Shown here piece after piece: positions 31,860 to 39,300 of a stretch of 39,300 bases of DNA; the first letter of the stretch is position 1; each line of letters opens with the position of its first letter. The notes under the pieces were generated by a model. The model made no database searches. It saw only the letters and a program-made list of their open reading frames with translations, and was not told the DNA's origin. This DNA is from a bacterium (GTDB taxonomy: Bacteria; Bdellovibrionota_B; Oligoflexia; Silvanigrellales; Silvanigrellaceae), in assembly GCA_009918675.1 (NCBI GenBank), contig RGDM01000026.1, forward strand, positions 1 to 39,300, in the 5' to 3' direction. Position numbers and translations under genes: made by a program.

Positions 31860-33827
31860 ATGACATACGGCGCATCGACAGCAGACCAACGTGAACGTGC
31901 CTTCGAACAAAGCCTTGATCGTTTGCAATCGGCACGTCGGCGGGTTGAATCTCGATTGAGCGTCTGGGCTGCGCGAGAAGAACGCTTTGCTTTATTGCGC
32001 CTCATCCTCGCGGCTGTGCTTGTGATGGTTTTGGTTGGTTTTTATCGACGCATGGATGCAGCGCAAGTGTTTCTTGCGTGGCTTGGTTTTTTTATTGTGT
32101 TTTTCCTTCTTTCAGCTGTTCATTCCTCTCTCAAACGTGTCCGTGCCCGCTGTGAAGGGCTTTCTGGGGTTTTCACAAATGAGATCCTGCGTGCGCGTCG
32201 CGACTGGGACGAAATACGTAAAACTCCGATGGCAGAAAAAACATCGTCACGCTGGGTGCATGTTGCGCACACGACTTCCGAACATCCTTATAAAAGTGAC
32301 TTGGACCTGGCGGGAAATCTTGGGCTTTGGCTCGACACATGCACCCTTGAAGAGGGTTCTCAGCGGCTCATAGATGAGCTTTTGCTGCGCGGGACCAACC
32401 CTTTGTCGGTTGCCGATGCACAGCTCAGACGCGCTCGAGTGGAAGCCTTGTCAGCCCAGAGCAAAGCAATGCGGCGTTGGGAATCGTATCGGATGGGTGC
32501 CTGGCTGAAAGAATTGCAACCCGTTCGATTCGAGCGCGGAGAAAGTCCATCTGCGGCGAGCAGTGAAGAGCTCACAGCCGAGCAACTCGAAGCTCAGCAA
32601 CGAGTTCAACGCAGTGCTCTGGAGATAGCTCTCCTCGCCTGCGTTGCAGTGCAATTGGCGCTCTGGGGTTTTCTGTTGCTGCCAACTTTGTCGCAATTCC
32701 TTGAAACTGCGGACACCGCGCAGCTCTCGCGCCCTCTATCCATTTATTTTCCGATTCTCGTTTTGTCTGTGTTTGTGTGGGAATCGTGGCGACGCAAAGT
32801 TCAGATGTCCGCAGGAGCACTTGGTCTGCGTGAGTTGAAGGTCTTGGCGGCGCTTGAGGATGTCGCCCGTTGTGTGCCTGGAGAAAAAATCAATCGTGGA
32901 CTTGTTCCTGTCTCTGCGGGAAGAAGGTTTAAATTCTTGCGGATGACCTTTGAACTTGGAGAGGTGCGCCGCAATCCAATCCTCTGGCTGTTGTTGAATG
33001 TTCTTTTTCCCTATGACGCACTCTCTTTCTCTGTCACGTTGGTCGCGTATCGACTCATTGATGGTCGCTTTGAACACTGGTGGAATCAGGTCGTTGAATT
33101 CGATTTTCTTTCCGCACTTGCACGCGTTCAGCTTGAAAACAAGAATTTTACCTGGCCAGCTGAATCGCTTCAGGAAATTCATGCCGAGGGCATGGCACAT
33201 CCGTTGCTCCGCTCTTCTCTGCGTATCGGCAACGACCTCGCTCTCGATGCGAGTCAGCGCTGTATGCTGCTGACAGGCAGTAACATGGCTGGCAAAAGTA
33301 CTTTGCTTCGAGCATTGGCTGTTAACGCATTGCTCGCGCAATTGGGAACGGTGGTTTGTGCTCGTCAGCTGCGCCTGCCGCCTTTGGAAATTCTTTGTGC
33401 AATTCAAGTTTCTGATTCATTGGAGTCAGGGGCAAGCTATTTTTATGCTGAAGTGCGTCGCTTGGCGGCGGTTTTGCAACGCTTGCAATCGCGCAGTGAA
33501 AATCAACCTCAGCGGCTTTTTCTCATCGATGAAATCTTTCGTGGAACTAATAATAAGGAGCGGTTTTTAGGCTCGTGGCAGGTGATTTCCGCGTTGCTCT
33601 CGACTGGCGCCTTTGGCCTTCTCACGACTCATGATCTTGCTTTAACAGCGCTCGAAAAAGACGTTGCCGGAGTCAGGAATTTTCATTTGCGCGAAACTGT
33701 TGGAACACAAGGCGCTCTAGAATTTGACTATCTTCTCCGACCTGGACCATGTCCAACAACAAATGCTTTGATTATTATGCGGCAGGCAGGACTCCCGATT
33801 GAGTTGAATTTTGTTCCCTCGGTATAG
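31860..33827 (+). CDS. Membrane-spanning MutS-family ATPase
   Basis: Encodes 655 aa. The C-terminal part (about 445-655) is a MutS-type ABC ATPase: Walker A TGSNMAGKST (472-481), FYAEVRRL, Walker B LFLIDEIFRGTNNKER (553-568) and TTHD (589-592). The middle (about 145-420) resembles the MutS core/lever region (SDLDLAGNLGLWLD). Two N-terminal hydrophobic helices (about 43-61 and 67-87) and two more (about 256-275, 292-309) are absent from repair MutS, and no mismatch-recognition domain I is seen. It is therefore a membrane-bound MutS homologue of unknown function, a type found sporadically in bacteria. An AAAGG ribosome site precedes the ATG. The thiamine pyrophosphokinase gene follows after 13 bases in the same direction. 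Confidence 0.8.
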   Translation: MTYGASTADQRERAFEQSLDRLQSARRRVESRLSVWAAREERFALLRLILAAVLVMVLVGFYRRMDAAQVFLAWLGFFIVFFLLSAVHSSLKRVRARCEGLSGVFTNEILRARRDWDEIRKTPMAEKTSSRWVHVAHTTSEHPYKSDLDLAGNLGLWLDTCTLEEGSQRLIDELLLRGTNPLSVADAQLRRARVEALSAQSKAMRRWESYRMGAWLKELQPVRFERGESPSAASSEELTAEQLEAQQRVQRSALEIALLACVAVQLALWGFLLLPTLSQFLETADTAQLSRPLSIYFPILVLSVFVWESWRRKVQMSAGALGLRELKVLAALEDVARCVPGEKINRGLVPVSAGRRFKFLRMTFELGEVRRNPILWLLLNVLFPYDALSFSVTLVAYRLIDGRFEHWWNQVVEFDFLSALARVQLENKNFTWPAESLQEIHAEGMAHPLLRSSLRIGNDLALDASQRCMLLTGSNMAGKSTLLRALAVNALLAQLGTVVCARQLRLPPLEILCAIQVSDSLESGASYFYAEVRRLAAVLQRLQSRSENQPQRLFLIDEIFRGTNNKERFLGSWQVISALLSTGAFGLLTTHDLALTALEKDVAGVRNFHLRETVGTQGALEFDYLLRPGPCPTTNALIIMRQAGLPIELNFVPSV

Positions 33828-33840
33828 CAAGGAGGAGCGC

Positions 33841-34587
33841 ATGTTTGAAGCGGTTGTTTTTCTTGCAGGTCCATCACGGGCACGCCCTGAAGAGATGTCT
33901 CAGCTGTGGAATAAATGGCAGCCATTGAATTCAGAGCATCTGGGGCAAGAGCGCTTGTATGTTTACATCGCCGATGCAGGCCTTGAAACTTTCTTGCCTT
34001 GGTTCGAAAAATGTTCGCAAGCAGAGAAACAGCGGATTCATCAAATTGTCTGGTGTGGGGATGGTGATTCGCTTGGTAAACATGGCCAAGAGCTTCTCAA
34101 AAACACCGCAGCTCGTTTCGAAGGGCGTTGGCGCGAACATAAATACGCATCTGACAAAGATTTTTCAGATTGTGCCGCAATCACCTCGCTGATGGAATAC
34201 GACATTCGTCATGCGCAAGAAGGGTTGCATTCTGTGTGGGTGCAAGTTCATGGTGCTCTGGGTGGACGGCTTGATCATGAACTCGCAAATATATTGGAAT
34301 TCTCAGAGTCGATCGCTCGGATTCCCTTGCCAGCTGCATTTCTTTTCGGCCCCGAGCAGGTCTTGACGAATCTCCCTTTAAGCGGAGAGTTTCCGATTGG
34401 TCAGAGGTTTTCAGTGATGTCTTTACAGCCTTCCGCACACGCTCGAGTTAAAATTTCTGGGGCGCGCTATAAAGGTGAAATTGAATTGCGCCAGCCTTCA
34501 CACGGCCTCAGCAACGTCTCTGAGGCGGCACGCATTGAGATCATTCCTCTCAGTAGGAAGCATCCTCTGTTCTGTCTTTTGGTGTAA
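33841..34587 (+). CDS. thiN: Thiamine pyrophosphokinase
   Basis: Encodes 248 aa from ATG 33841, which has a strong AAGGAGGAG ribosome site. It converts thiamine plus ATP to thiamine diphosphate. Family motifs are all present: IADAGLETFL near 43-52, WCGDGDS (71-77), SDKDFSDCAAI (104-114), HGALGGRLDHELANI (137-151) for ATP/thiamine binding, and HGLSN in the C-terminal thiamine-binding domain. It starts 13 bases after the membrane MutS gene and 35 bases before a PLP-enzyme gene, so the three form a likely operon without an obvious pathway link. Confidence 0.88.
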   Translation: MFEAVVFLAGPSRARPEEMSQLWNKWQPLNSEHLGQERLYVYIADAGLETFLPWFEKCSQAEKQRIHQIVWCGDGDSLGKHGQELLKNTAARFEGRWREHKYASDKDFSDCAAITSLMEYDIRHAQEGLHSVWVQVHGALGGRLDHELANILEFSESIARIPLPAAFLFGPEQVLTNLPLSGEFPIGQRFSVMSLQPSAHARVKISGARYKGEIELRQPSHGLSNVSEAARIEIIPLSRKHPLFCLLV

Positions 34588-34622
34588 GCAGAACACGGTT
34601 TTTTCTTGGCGCGGAGTTTTTC

Positions 34623-35756
34623 ATGAGTCATCCATCAGCAACCCGTTCAGCAACACTCCTCCAGCATGCAGGTCGAGACGCCAGGTTAGGCTCTGGACTT
34701 GTGGGTGCACTCGAGCAGTCGGTGACCTTTGCAACAACGCGCGTCGATGACATGCCTATTTATGCACGATTGTCGAATACAACCAACCACGTTGAAGTGT
34801 GTGCACTTGTTGCAGCTTTACATGGTGCTCCAGCAGCGCGTGTTTTTGCTTCGGGTATGGCAGCTATTCATGCTGTTCTCACCACCCGGTTGCGACCCGG
34901 GGACCACATTCTTGTTCAAGAGAATTGCTACGGGACGTCGCAAGGACTTTGTCAGAAGATTCTTTCTCGTTGGGGAATCGAGGCGAGTTTTGTGCCGCTC
35001 GAACAATGGCAAGCCGCCCTGCGTCCGAACACTCGGGTTTTGTTTTTCGAGAGTATTTCAAATCCCTATTGCATTCCGCAAAATCTTGCTTTTGCACTTG
35101 AGGCCAAAAGAGTCTCGTCTGGCTTGCTGGTTTGTGACAACACATTCGCGAGCCCGATCAACTGTAAACCGTTTTTGCATGGTGTTGATGTGGTTGTTGA
35201 GAGTGCGACAAAATACATGAACGGGCATTCTGATTTGATCTGTGGCGCGGTGGCATGCGGCTCTGATTTTGCACAGGAGTTAGCTGTCACCGCGATGTAT
35301 GTGGGCGGATTTTTGTCGAGTGCTGGATGTATGCACCTGGCTAAGGGCTTGCGCACGCTGCAGGTTCGTATGGCTGCGCACAATGCGAATGGGCGTGCAT
35401 TTGCCTCGGCAGTGCGTGAACTGCCGGATGTCAGCGAAGTTTACCATGGCTCGTTGTGCGCAATGCAAGATGACTGGATCAAAGATTTTGCCGGAATGGT
35501 GACCGTCCGCTTTGCCAAGCACATCGATGTTTCGCGGCTCATGCGTTCCTTGAACTTAGTTGCCGATGTGCCGAGCTTGGGTGGAACTGAAACCACCGCC
35601 TGTCTGCCGTGGTGGACCACCAACCGTTGGATGGCTGATTCCGAAAAGCAACGCCTTAAGATAGATGAGCAACTCGTGCGCTTCAGCATAGGGCTTGAAG
35701 ATGTTAATGACCTGCTTGATGATCTCAAGCAGGGCTTGGCGCTTGCAAGGCGCTAA
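34623..35756 (+). CDS. Cys/Met-metabolism PLP-dependent enzyme (cystathionine synthase/lyase type)
   Basis: Encodes 377 aa. Fold type I PLP enzyme of the trans-sulfuration family, cytosolic. Signatures: YARLSN (47-52, Tyr and Arg that bind cofactor phosphate of the neighbouring subunit), Tyr103 in NCYGTS for ring stacking, ESISNPYCIP (143-152), Asp172 in CDNTFASP, and the Schiff-base Lys197 in ESATKYMNGHSD. The choice between cystathionine gamma-synthase, beta- or gamma-lyase and methionine gamma-lyase cannot be made by eye. The protein is slightly short for the family (usually 380-400). It is the third gene of a plus-strand group and ends 5 bases from the convergent permease gene. Confidence 0.88.
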   Translation: MSHPSATRSATLLQHAGRDARLGSGLVGALEQSVTFATTRVDDMPIYARLSNTTNHVEVCALVAALHGAPAARVFASGMAAIHAVLTTRLRPGDHILVQENCYGTSQGLCQKILSRWGIEASFVPLEQWQAALRPNTRVLFFESISNPYCIPQNLAFALEAKRVSSGLLVCDNTFASPINCKPFLHGVDVVVESATKYMNGHSDLICGAVACGSDFAQELAVTAMYVGGFLSSAGCMHLAKGLRTLQVRMAAHNANGRAFASAVRELPDVSEVYHGSLCAMQDDWIKDFAGMVTVRFAKHIDVSRLMRSLNLVADVPSLGGTETTACLPWWTTNRWMADSEKQRLKIDEQLVRFSIGLEDVNDLLDDLKQGLALARR

Positions 35757-35761
35757 GCGAG

Positions 35762-38431
35762 TTATCCGGGCCGGCGTAAAACGCGCAAGGGAGCCTGCTT
35801 CAGAATTAAGAGAGACGTTGCGAATCCAATTGCTATGGAAACCACAACAACACCCAGCGCAATTGAAATTCCCGACCAAGGAGCGGTGGTGAGTTGGTCG
35901 TTGATGTTCAAAAGAGTTGATTGCACAATGGCGCTTAAACCCAAGCTTGCAAGTAGTCCTATCGTACTGCCCAAACCAGCAAGCAGAATAAACTCCGACA
36001 AACATGCGCTCATGATTAAAGAGTTGTTTGCACCGAGACATCGGTACAAGGAAAAGTTCTGCGAGCGCAGGGTAAAAGATGTCCAAGCGCTCAGGCCTGT
36101 GTTGATAAGAGCTCCTATCAACAACATGATGCTTAACGAGCGAACGATGTCGACTGCGGTGGTCATTAACCGACTCACAAGTGTGGTTAACTCGTGAGCA
36201 TCAATTGCTGTGACCCCCGGATGTTGCTGAAAGAGTTGAGTGATGACGTCTTGTCTGTTTTTAGACTCACGGACGGCAGCGGTAATAAGGCTCGCAAAGG
36301 GAGCATCTTCGAGCACACTCGGATGAAGAATAAATAAGAAATTTGGCCGAAAGCTTTGCCAGCGCACGCGCCGCAAGCTTGTTACTTTGACCTTGAGCGG
36401 AACCCCTTGCACATCGAAGGTGAGTTGATCACCAAGGTCAACCTTGAGTCTTTTGGCTATACCTTGCTCGACAGACACCTCGGTCAGCTTCGCTTGGGCC
36501 GATTCTTTGCTCCAAAATCTGCCGCTGATAATCTCTTCATCGCTTCCTGGGCTCTCGTGGCTCGTTAAATTTTGTTCTCGATTGAAGAGCCTTTGCGCAG
36601 TTTGCTCTGCCTCGCTTTGCGAGGTGAATTGTGCAAGCCATTGGTCTTGGTTTTTGCCATTGATAGATGCCAATCTTGCTCGTGTGATTTTTTCACTCCA
36701 AACATGTTCAGCTCGGCCAGAGCGAAGGATCTCGCCAATGCTCTTAACAGCCTCCGGTGGTGCATCAAGTACAAAAACATTTGGCCGTGTGTTGTTTGAA
36801 AAGACATTGGTGAGTTGATCGACGATATTGCCGCGAATATTCCACAGAAATCCGAGCAAACAGACCGACAGACAAAACAACATGAGGCTGAGTGTGCTTT
36901 GTGCCGGACGGGCGGAAATTTCACTTGTCGCGAGCCTGAAAAAAAGAGGGAGCCTGATGCGCGAACTAAGACCAAGTGAAGATATGTAGCGGACACAGAA
37001 ATGGATAAGAACATAAGCTAGGGAAAGAATAAGGACAAGGTAGAGATTGAAAATGATTTGGCTTGAAATCACAAACGATAAGATAAAAGCGGCAAAAAGC
37101 CAGATTATATCGGGAAAGTCGCGGATCAAATCAGCGACAAGCGAAACTGATTTTGAGACCCTGTTTTTAAGTGGACTGATTGATGCAAATCCGGGATTTC
37201 GTTCTTGCGTTCGTGAATGATTTTTTTGCAGAAGAAAAAGTGCGCCTGGTAAAACCAAAGCTGAAGTTAAACAAAAAACTGCGATGGCAAAACGAAAAGT
37301 GAGCGCGACCATTCCGGCTTGCGGAAGCTGAGCGGTGAGACCAGGGGTCCAACTCTTGATTTTAGGTAAGAGGTAAAATTCATAAATGGAAAACCCACAC
37401 CATGCACCTAGAGCAAGCGCGACGGCAGCAATAACAGCAATGTTGCCAATATATAGAAGTGCAACCTGCTGATGTGGAGCGCCTATCAGTGTTAGAATCT
37501 TTGCATCGCTGCGTCTCCTTTGTAGGTATGAGTGGATACCTTGTGCACAGCCAAGTCCAAGCAGAAGCAGCATTGAAAAGCCAATTCCATCGTAAAATAA
37601 GAACAAACTCCGAGCCGGTTTAAATGTATTAGCTAGCGCGTCATCTTTGCTTTTCAACGATGCTTGCGGCGAAGGAGACTTTTTTATTTCATCTAACAAC
37701 CATTCTTTACCTTTTTTTGCATCAATGTGTGATGCAAATTGCACCACAAGCTTGTCGCGCATGCGTGCTTGAGTCGAAATGAATTTTTGTTTTGTTGCGA
37801 TTTCACGCGCAAGATAAATGCGTGCGCCGAGGCTGAAGCTTGCGAAATCGCGCATTTGATCGTTTTCAACAATTCCGACAATTGGATAAATCTTTTTCCC
37901 AATCCGAATCGCTTTGCGCTCGCCGACAAGCTTTTGCTGCAGCTTTTCTCCAGGCTCGCCCGACCACCGTTCTTGAGTCACTTGCAGCGAAAAGGATTCC
38001 GCAAGCGACCTTTCGAGCCAAATTCCACCCTGTCTGAGTTGTTCGTGCGAGAGCTTCGGGACAACATTCATTGCTGGCACGAGCGGAAATGCATCGTCCA
38101 CTGCAAGCGCCTCAACTAAGCGGGGGCGTGCCCCTGGGGCAAAGCTTGCCATTGTGAAGAAACTGCTCAGGTGTGTTTTTCGAACGATTTTTGCTGAGTT
38201 TTGGATGTTTTCGAGCAGTGTTGCGGGAAGCGGGCGAACGTCGGAAATTTCAGCATCACCACCCAGCAGCAGGTCGGCTTGCTGTTTCGTTTGATACTGT
38301 AATCGCGCGTCCGATAAGATCACCGCGGTGAGAGCAGCAGTGGCTAGAAAGAGTGAGAGCGCAGCCAGCGATAACTTATTCCATGAAGCTTTTAATTCGC
38401 GTTTAAGTGCCGGCCAGAACCATTGATTCAT
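35762..38431 (-). CDS. YbbP-type large FtsX-family ABC permease
   Basis: Encodes 889 aa. It has two tandem FtsX-like permease units: an N-terminal helix (about 20-40), a first periplasmic domain (about 45-275), helices about 280-300, 325-350, 370-400, additional helices (about 430-480, 515-535), a second periplasmic domain (about 540-735) and three C-terminal helices. The last part (RSLSIMLLIGALINTGLSAW, YRCLGANNSLIMSACLSEF) matches the FtsX coupling region. It resembles E. coli YbbP, the partner of YbbA, implicated in lipid or hydrophobic-compound export linked to the thioesterase TesA. The start codon overlaps the stop of the upstream ATPase gene as ATGA. Confidence 0.85.
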   Translation of the reverse strand: MNQWFWPALKRELKASWNKLSLAALSLFLATAALTAVILSDARLQYQTKQQADLLLGGDAEISDVRPLPATLLENIQNSAKIVRKTHLSSFFTMASFAPGARPRLVEALAVDDAFPLVPAMNVVPKLSHEQLRQGGIWLERSLAESFSLQVTQERWSGEPGEKLQQKLVGERKAIRIGKKIYPIVGIVENDQMRDFASFSLGARIYLAREIATKQKFISTQARMRDKLVVQFASHIDAKKGKEWLLDEIKKSPSPQASLKSKDDALANTFKPARSLFLFYDGIGFSMLLLLGLGCAQGIHSYLQRRRSDAKILTLIGAPHQQVALLYIGNIAVIAAVALALGAWCGFSIYEFYLLPKIKSWTPGLTAQLPQAGMVALTFRFAIAVFCLTSALVLPGALFLLQKNHSRTQERNPGFASISPLKNRVSKSVSLVADLIRDFPDIIWLFAAFILSFVISSQIIFNLYLVLILSLAYVLIHFCVRYISSLGLSSRIRLPLFFRLATSEISARPAQSTLSLMLFCLSVCLLGFLWNIRGNIVDQLTNVFSNNTRPNVFVLDAPPEAVKSIGEILRSGRAEHVWSEKITRARLASINGKNQDQWLAQFTSQSEAEQTAQRLFNREQNLTSHESPGSDEEIISGRFWSKESAQAKLTEVSVEQGIAKRLKVDLGDQLTFDVQGVPLKVKVTSLRRVRWQSFRPNFLFILHPSVLEDAPFASLITAAVRESKNRQDVITQLFQQHPGVTAIDAHELTTLVSRLMTTAVDIVRSLSIMLLIGALINTGLSAWTSFTLRSQNFSLYRCLGANNSLIMSACLSEFILLAGLGSTIGLLASLGLSAIVQSTLLNINDQLTTAPWSGISIALGVVVVSIAIGFATSLLILKQAPLRVLRRPG

Positions 38432-39117
38432 GAAAGTGCTCCACCGGAAAGCTGCAGGCGCGAGAGCTGGCCACGCTCGAGCTCAATTCGCCCTGGGAGT
38501 TGATGAGCAAGGGCGTAATCATGAGTGACAAAAAACAGCGTTGCCGAAATTTCCATCGACAAACTGCTGATCAAACGAAACACTTGATCCGCGCTCTGCG
38601 GATCAAGATTTCCTGTGGGTTCGTCGCACAAAAGGAGTTTGGGGCGATTGACGATAGCCCGCGCGATTGCAACCCGCTGCTGTTCTCCGCCCGAAAGCTG
38701 ATCGGGGCGATGCTTGAGGCGCGTGCTGAGGCCGACCCATTCGAGTGCCTCTTGTGCCGCCGAGCGAGACTTGCTGTGGCCTGCAATTTCTGCAGCGACC
38801 TGAACATTTTCAACGGCGCTGAGGTGTTTGAGGAGTTGGAAGGTTTGATAAACGAAGCCAACTTCCCGAGCACGAAAGCGTGAAAGCTCGGCTTCTCCCG
38901 CAGTCGAAACTGGAAAACCATTGAACCGGATCGTCCCTGAATTCGGTCGTTCAAGGCCTGCGAGCATCGACAGCAGGGTGGTTTTGCCGCTGCCAGATCT
39001 CCCGACAACCCCGAGTTGGCTTCCTAATGGTATATTTGCAGTAATGGAGTCGAGGATCCGCAGGCGGAGTCCTTCGGGAGAGGGGTATTCTTTTGTTACG
39101 TTATCAATTTCAATCAT
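38428..39117 (-). CDS. YbbA-type ABC transporter ATP-binding protein
   Basis: Encodes 229 aa. Walker [10 protein letters not shown] (39-47), Q-loop FVYQTFQLL, signature [14 protein letters not shown], Walker B LLLCDEP, and H-loop FVTHD are all present. LolD/MacB/YbbA class ATPase, overlapping its permease gene by 4 bases. In E. coli ybbA-ybbP are divergent from tesA; here a lipoprotein gene is divergent, which suggests a comparable arrangement, but the neighbour is cut off. The ATPase gene leads the minus-strand pair. Confidence 0.92.
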   Translation of the reverse strand: MIEIDNVTKEYPSPEGLRLRILDSITANIPLGSQLGVVGRSGSGKTTLLSMLAGLERPNSGTIRFNGFPVSTAGEAELSRFRAREVGFVYQTFQLLKHLSAVENVQVAAEIAGHSKSRSAAQEALEWVGLSTRLKHRPDQLSGGEQQRVAIARAIVNRPKLLLCDEPTGNLDPQSADQVFRLISSLSMEISATLFFVTHDYALAHQLPGRIELERGQLSRLQLSGGALS

Positions 39118-39155
39118 TGCAACGGCCCCCAGGAATCATTCGCTCTTGGTTCCAC

Positions 39156-39300
39156 ATGGAACTTGCTGTTTTACTCTGCGTCACGTCCAGTTTTTTGCAA
39201 ACAGCTTGCACGAATCTTATGTTACAACGGGCGCTGCAAAAAAACTCGCCAGGCGAAACTCAAACCGTGACTGCTGTCGAAAGTCCTCGCGTGGTTGCCT
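39156..39300 (+). CDS. N-terminus of a lipoprotein-like protein, cut by the window end
   Basis: From ATG 39156 the frame stays open to the last base (48 codons). It begins with a hydrophobic signal and FLQTAC, a possible but imperfect lipobox (Cys18). A Gln/Thr-rich linker follows and the visible part ends ESPRVVA. In SGNH/GDSL esterases, including TesA-like ones, a short strand of this kind comes directly before GDSL, and tesA is the divergent neighbour of ybbA in E. coli. That identity is inference. There is no strong ribosome site, so the start is uncertain. Confidence 0.4.
   Translation, partial: MELAVLLCVTSSFLQTACTNLMLQRALQKNSPGETQTVTAVESPRVVA

Noticed and set aside
1..39300. CRISPR arrays, insertion sequences, prophage or integrase genes, tRNA genes
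   Set aside because: No spaced repeat array, transposase, integrase, terminal inverted repeat pair or tRNA-like cloverleaf was seen on either strand.

Overview
The window is about 39.3 kb of dense bacterial chromosome, with roughly 33 protein genes, very short intergenic gaps and many ATGA or few-base overlaps. It comes from a Gram-negative organism. It has two predicted outer-membrane beta-barrels, several lipoproteins with lipoboxes, a class I ribonucleotide reductase, Aat, an efp-accB-accC cluster and an oxygen-dependent late haem pathway. The gene mix, mid-range GC and many secreted hydrolases or lipoproteins would fit a Bdellovibrionota/Oligoflexia or deltaproteobacteria-like lineage. 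That placement is inference from gene content only. No tRNA, rRNA, CRISPR array, insertion sequence or phage gene was seen.

Layout. 1-1.9 kb: the 3' end of nrdA and all of nrdB, closed by an intrinsic terminator. 2.1-4.4 kb: two exported lipoprotein enzymes for cell-wall polymers, a NodB-type deacetylase with a Cys-rich tandem repeat tail and an M23 endopeptidase. 4.4-10.4 kb (minus): a probable five-gene transcription unit of two FtsX/MacB-type permeases, aat, a GapN-like aldehyde dehydrogenase and an anchored protein of unknown function. 10.6-12.8 kb (plus, divergent): an outer-membrane beta-barrel overlapping a LolD/MacB-type ATPase. With the two permeases these form a split-operon ABC system and the best candidate here for an undescribed machine. 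12.8-16.6 kb: a secreted subtilase and an orphan 7TMR-DISM histidine kinase, divergent. 16.6-20.3 kb: a sulfide:quinone oxidoreductase, an unknown lipoprotein, and a SpoIIE/PPM-like protein that appears to have lost its metal-binding acids. 20.4-25.1 kb (minus): a complete potABCD polyamine importer preceded by a small barrel-like protein. 25.2-27.8 kb (plus): efp-accB-accC. 27.8-29.5 kb (minus): hemH-acpS. 29.7-30.3 kb: clpP, whose terminator lies inside the convergent protoporphyrinogen oxidase gene (30.2-31.7 kb, minus). 31.9-35.8 kb (plus): a membrane-spanning MutS-like ATPase, thiamine pyrophosphokinase and a Cys/Met-metabolism PLP enzyme. 35.8-39.1 kb (minus): a YbbA/YbbP-type ABC exporter, divergent from a lipoprotein gene cut by the window end.

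Most genes are housekeeping. The main points for follow-up are the divergent ABC/beta-barrel system with a G8 tract in the barrel gene, the degenerate PPM protein, the GapN-like enzyme without a glutamate at the usual general-base position, the membrane MutS homologue, and the clpP terminator embedded in an opposing coding region. Start codons were moved inward from the longest open frame where a Shine-Dalgarno sequence, operon overlap or family length supported it. All family calls were made by eye, without database searches.
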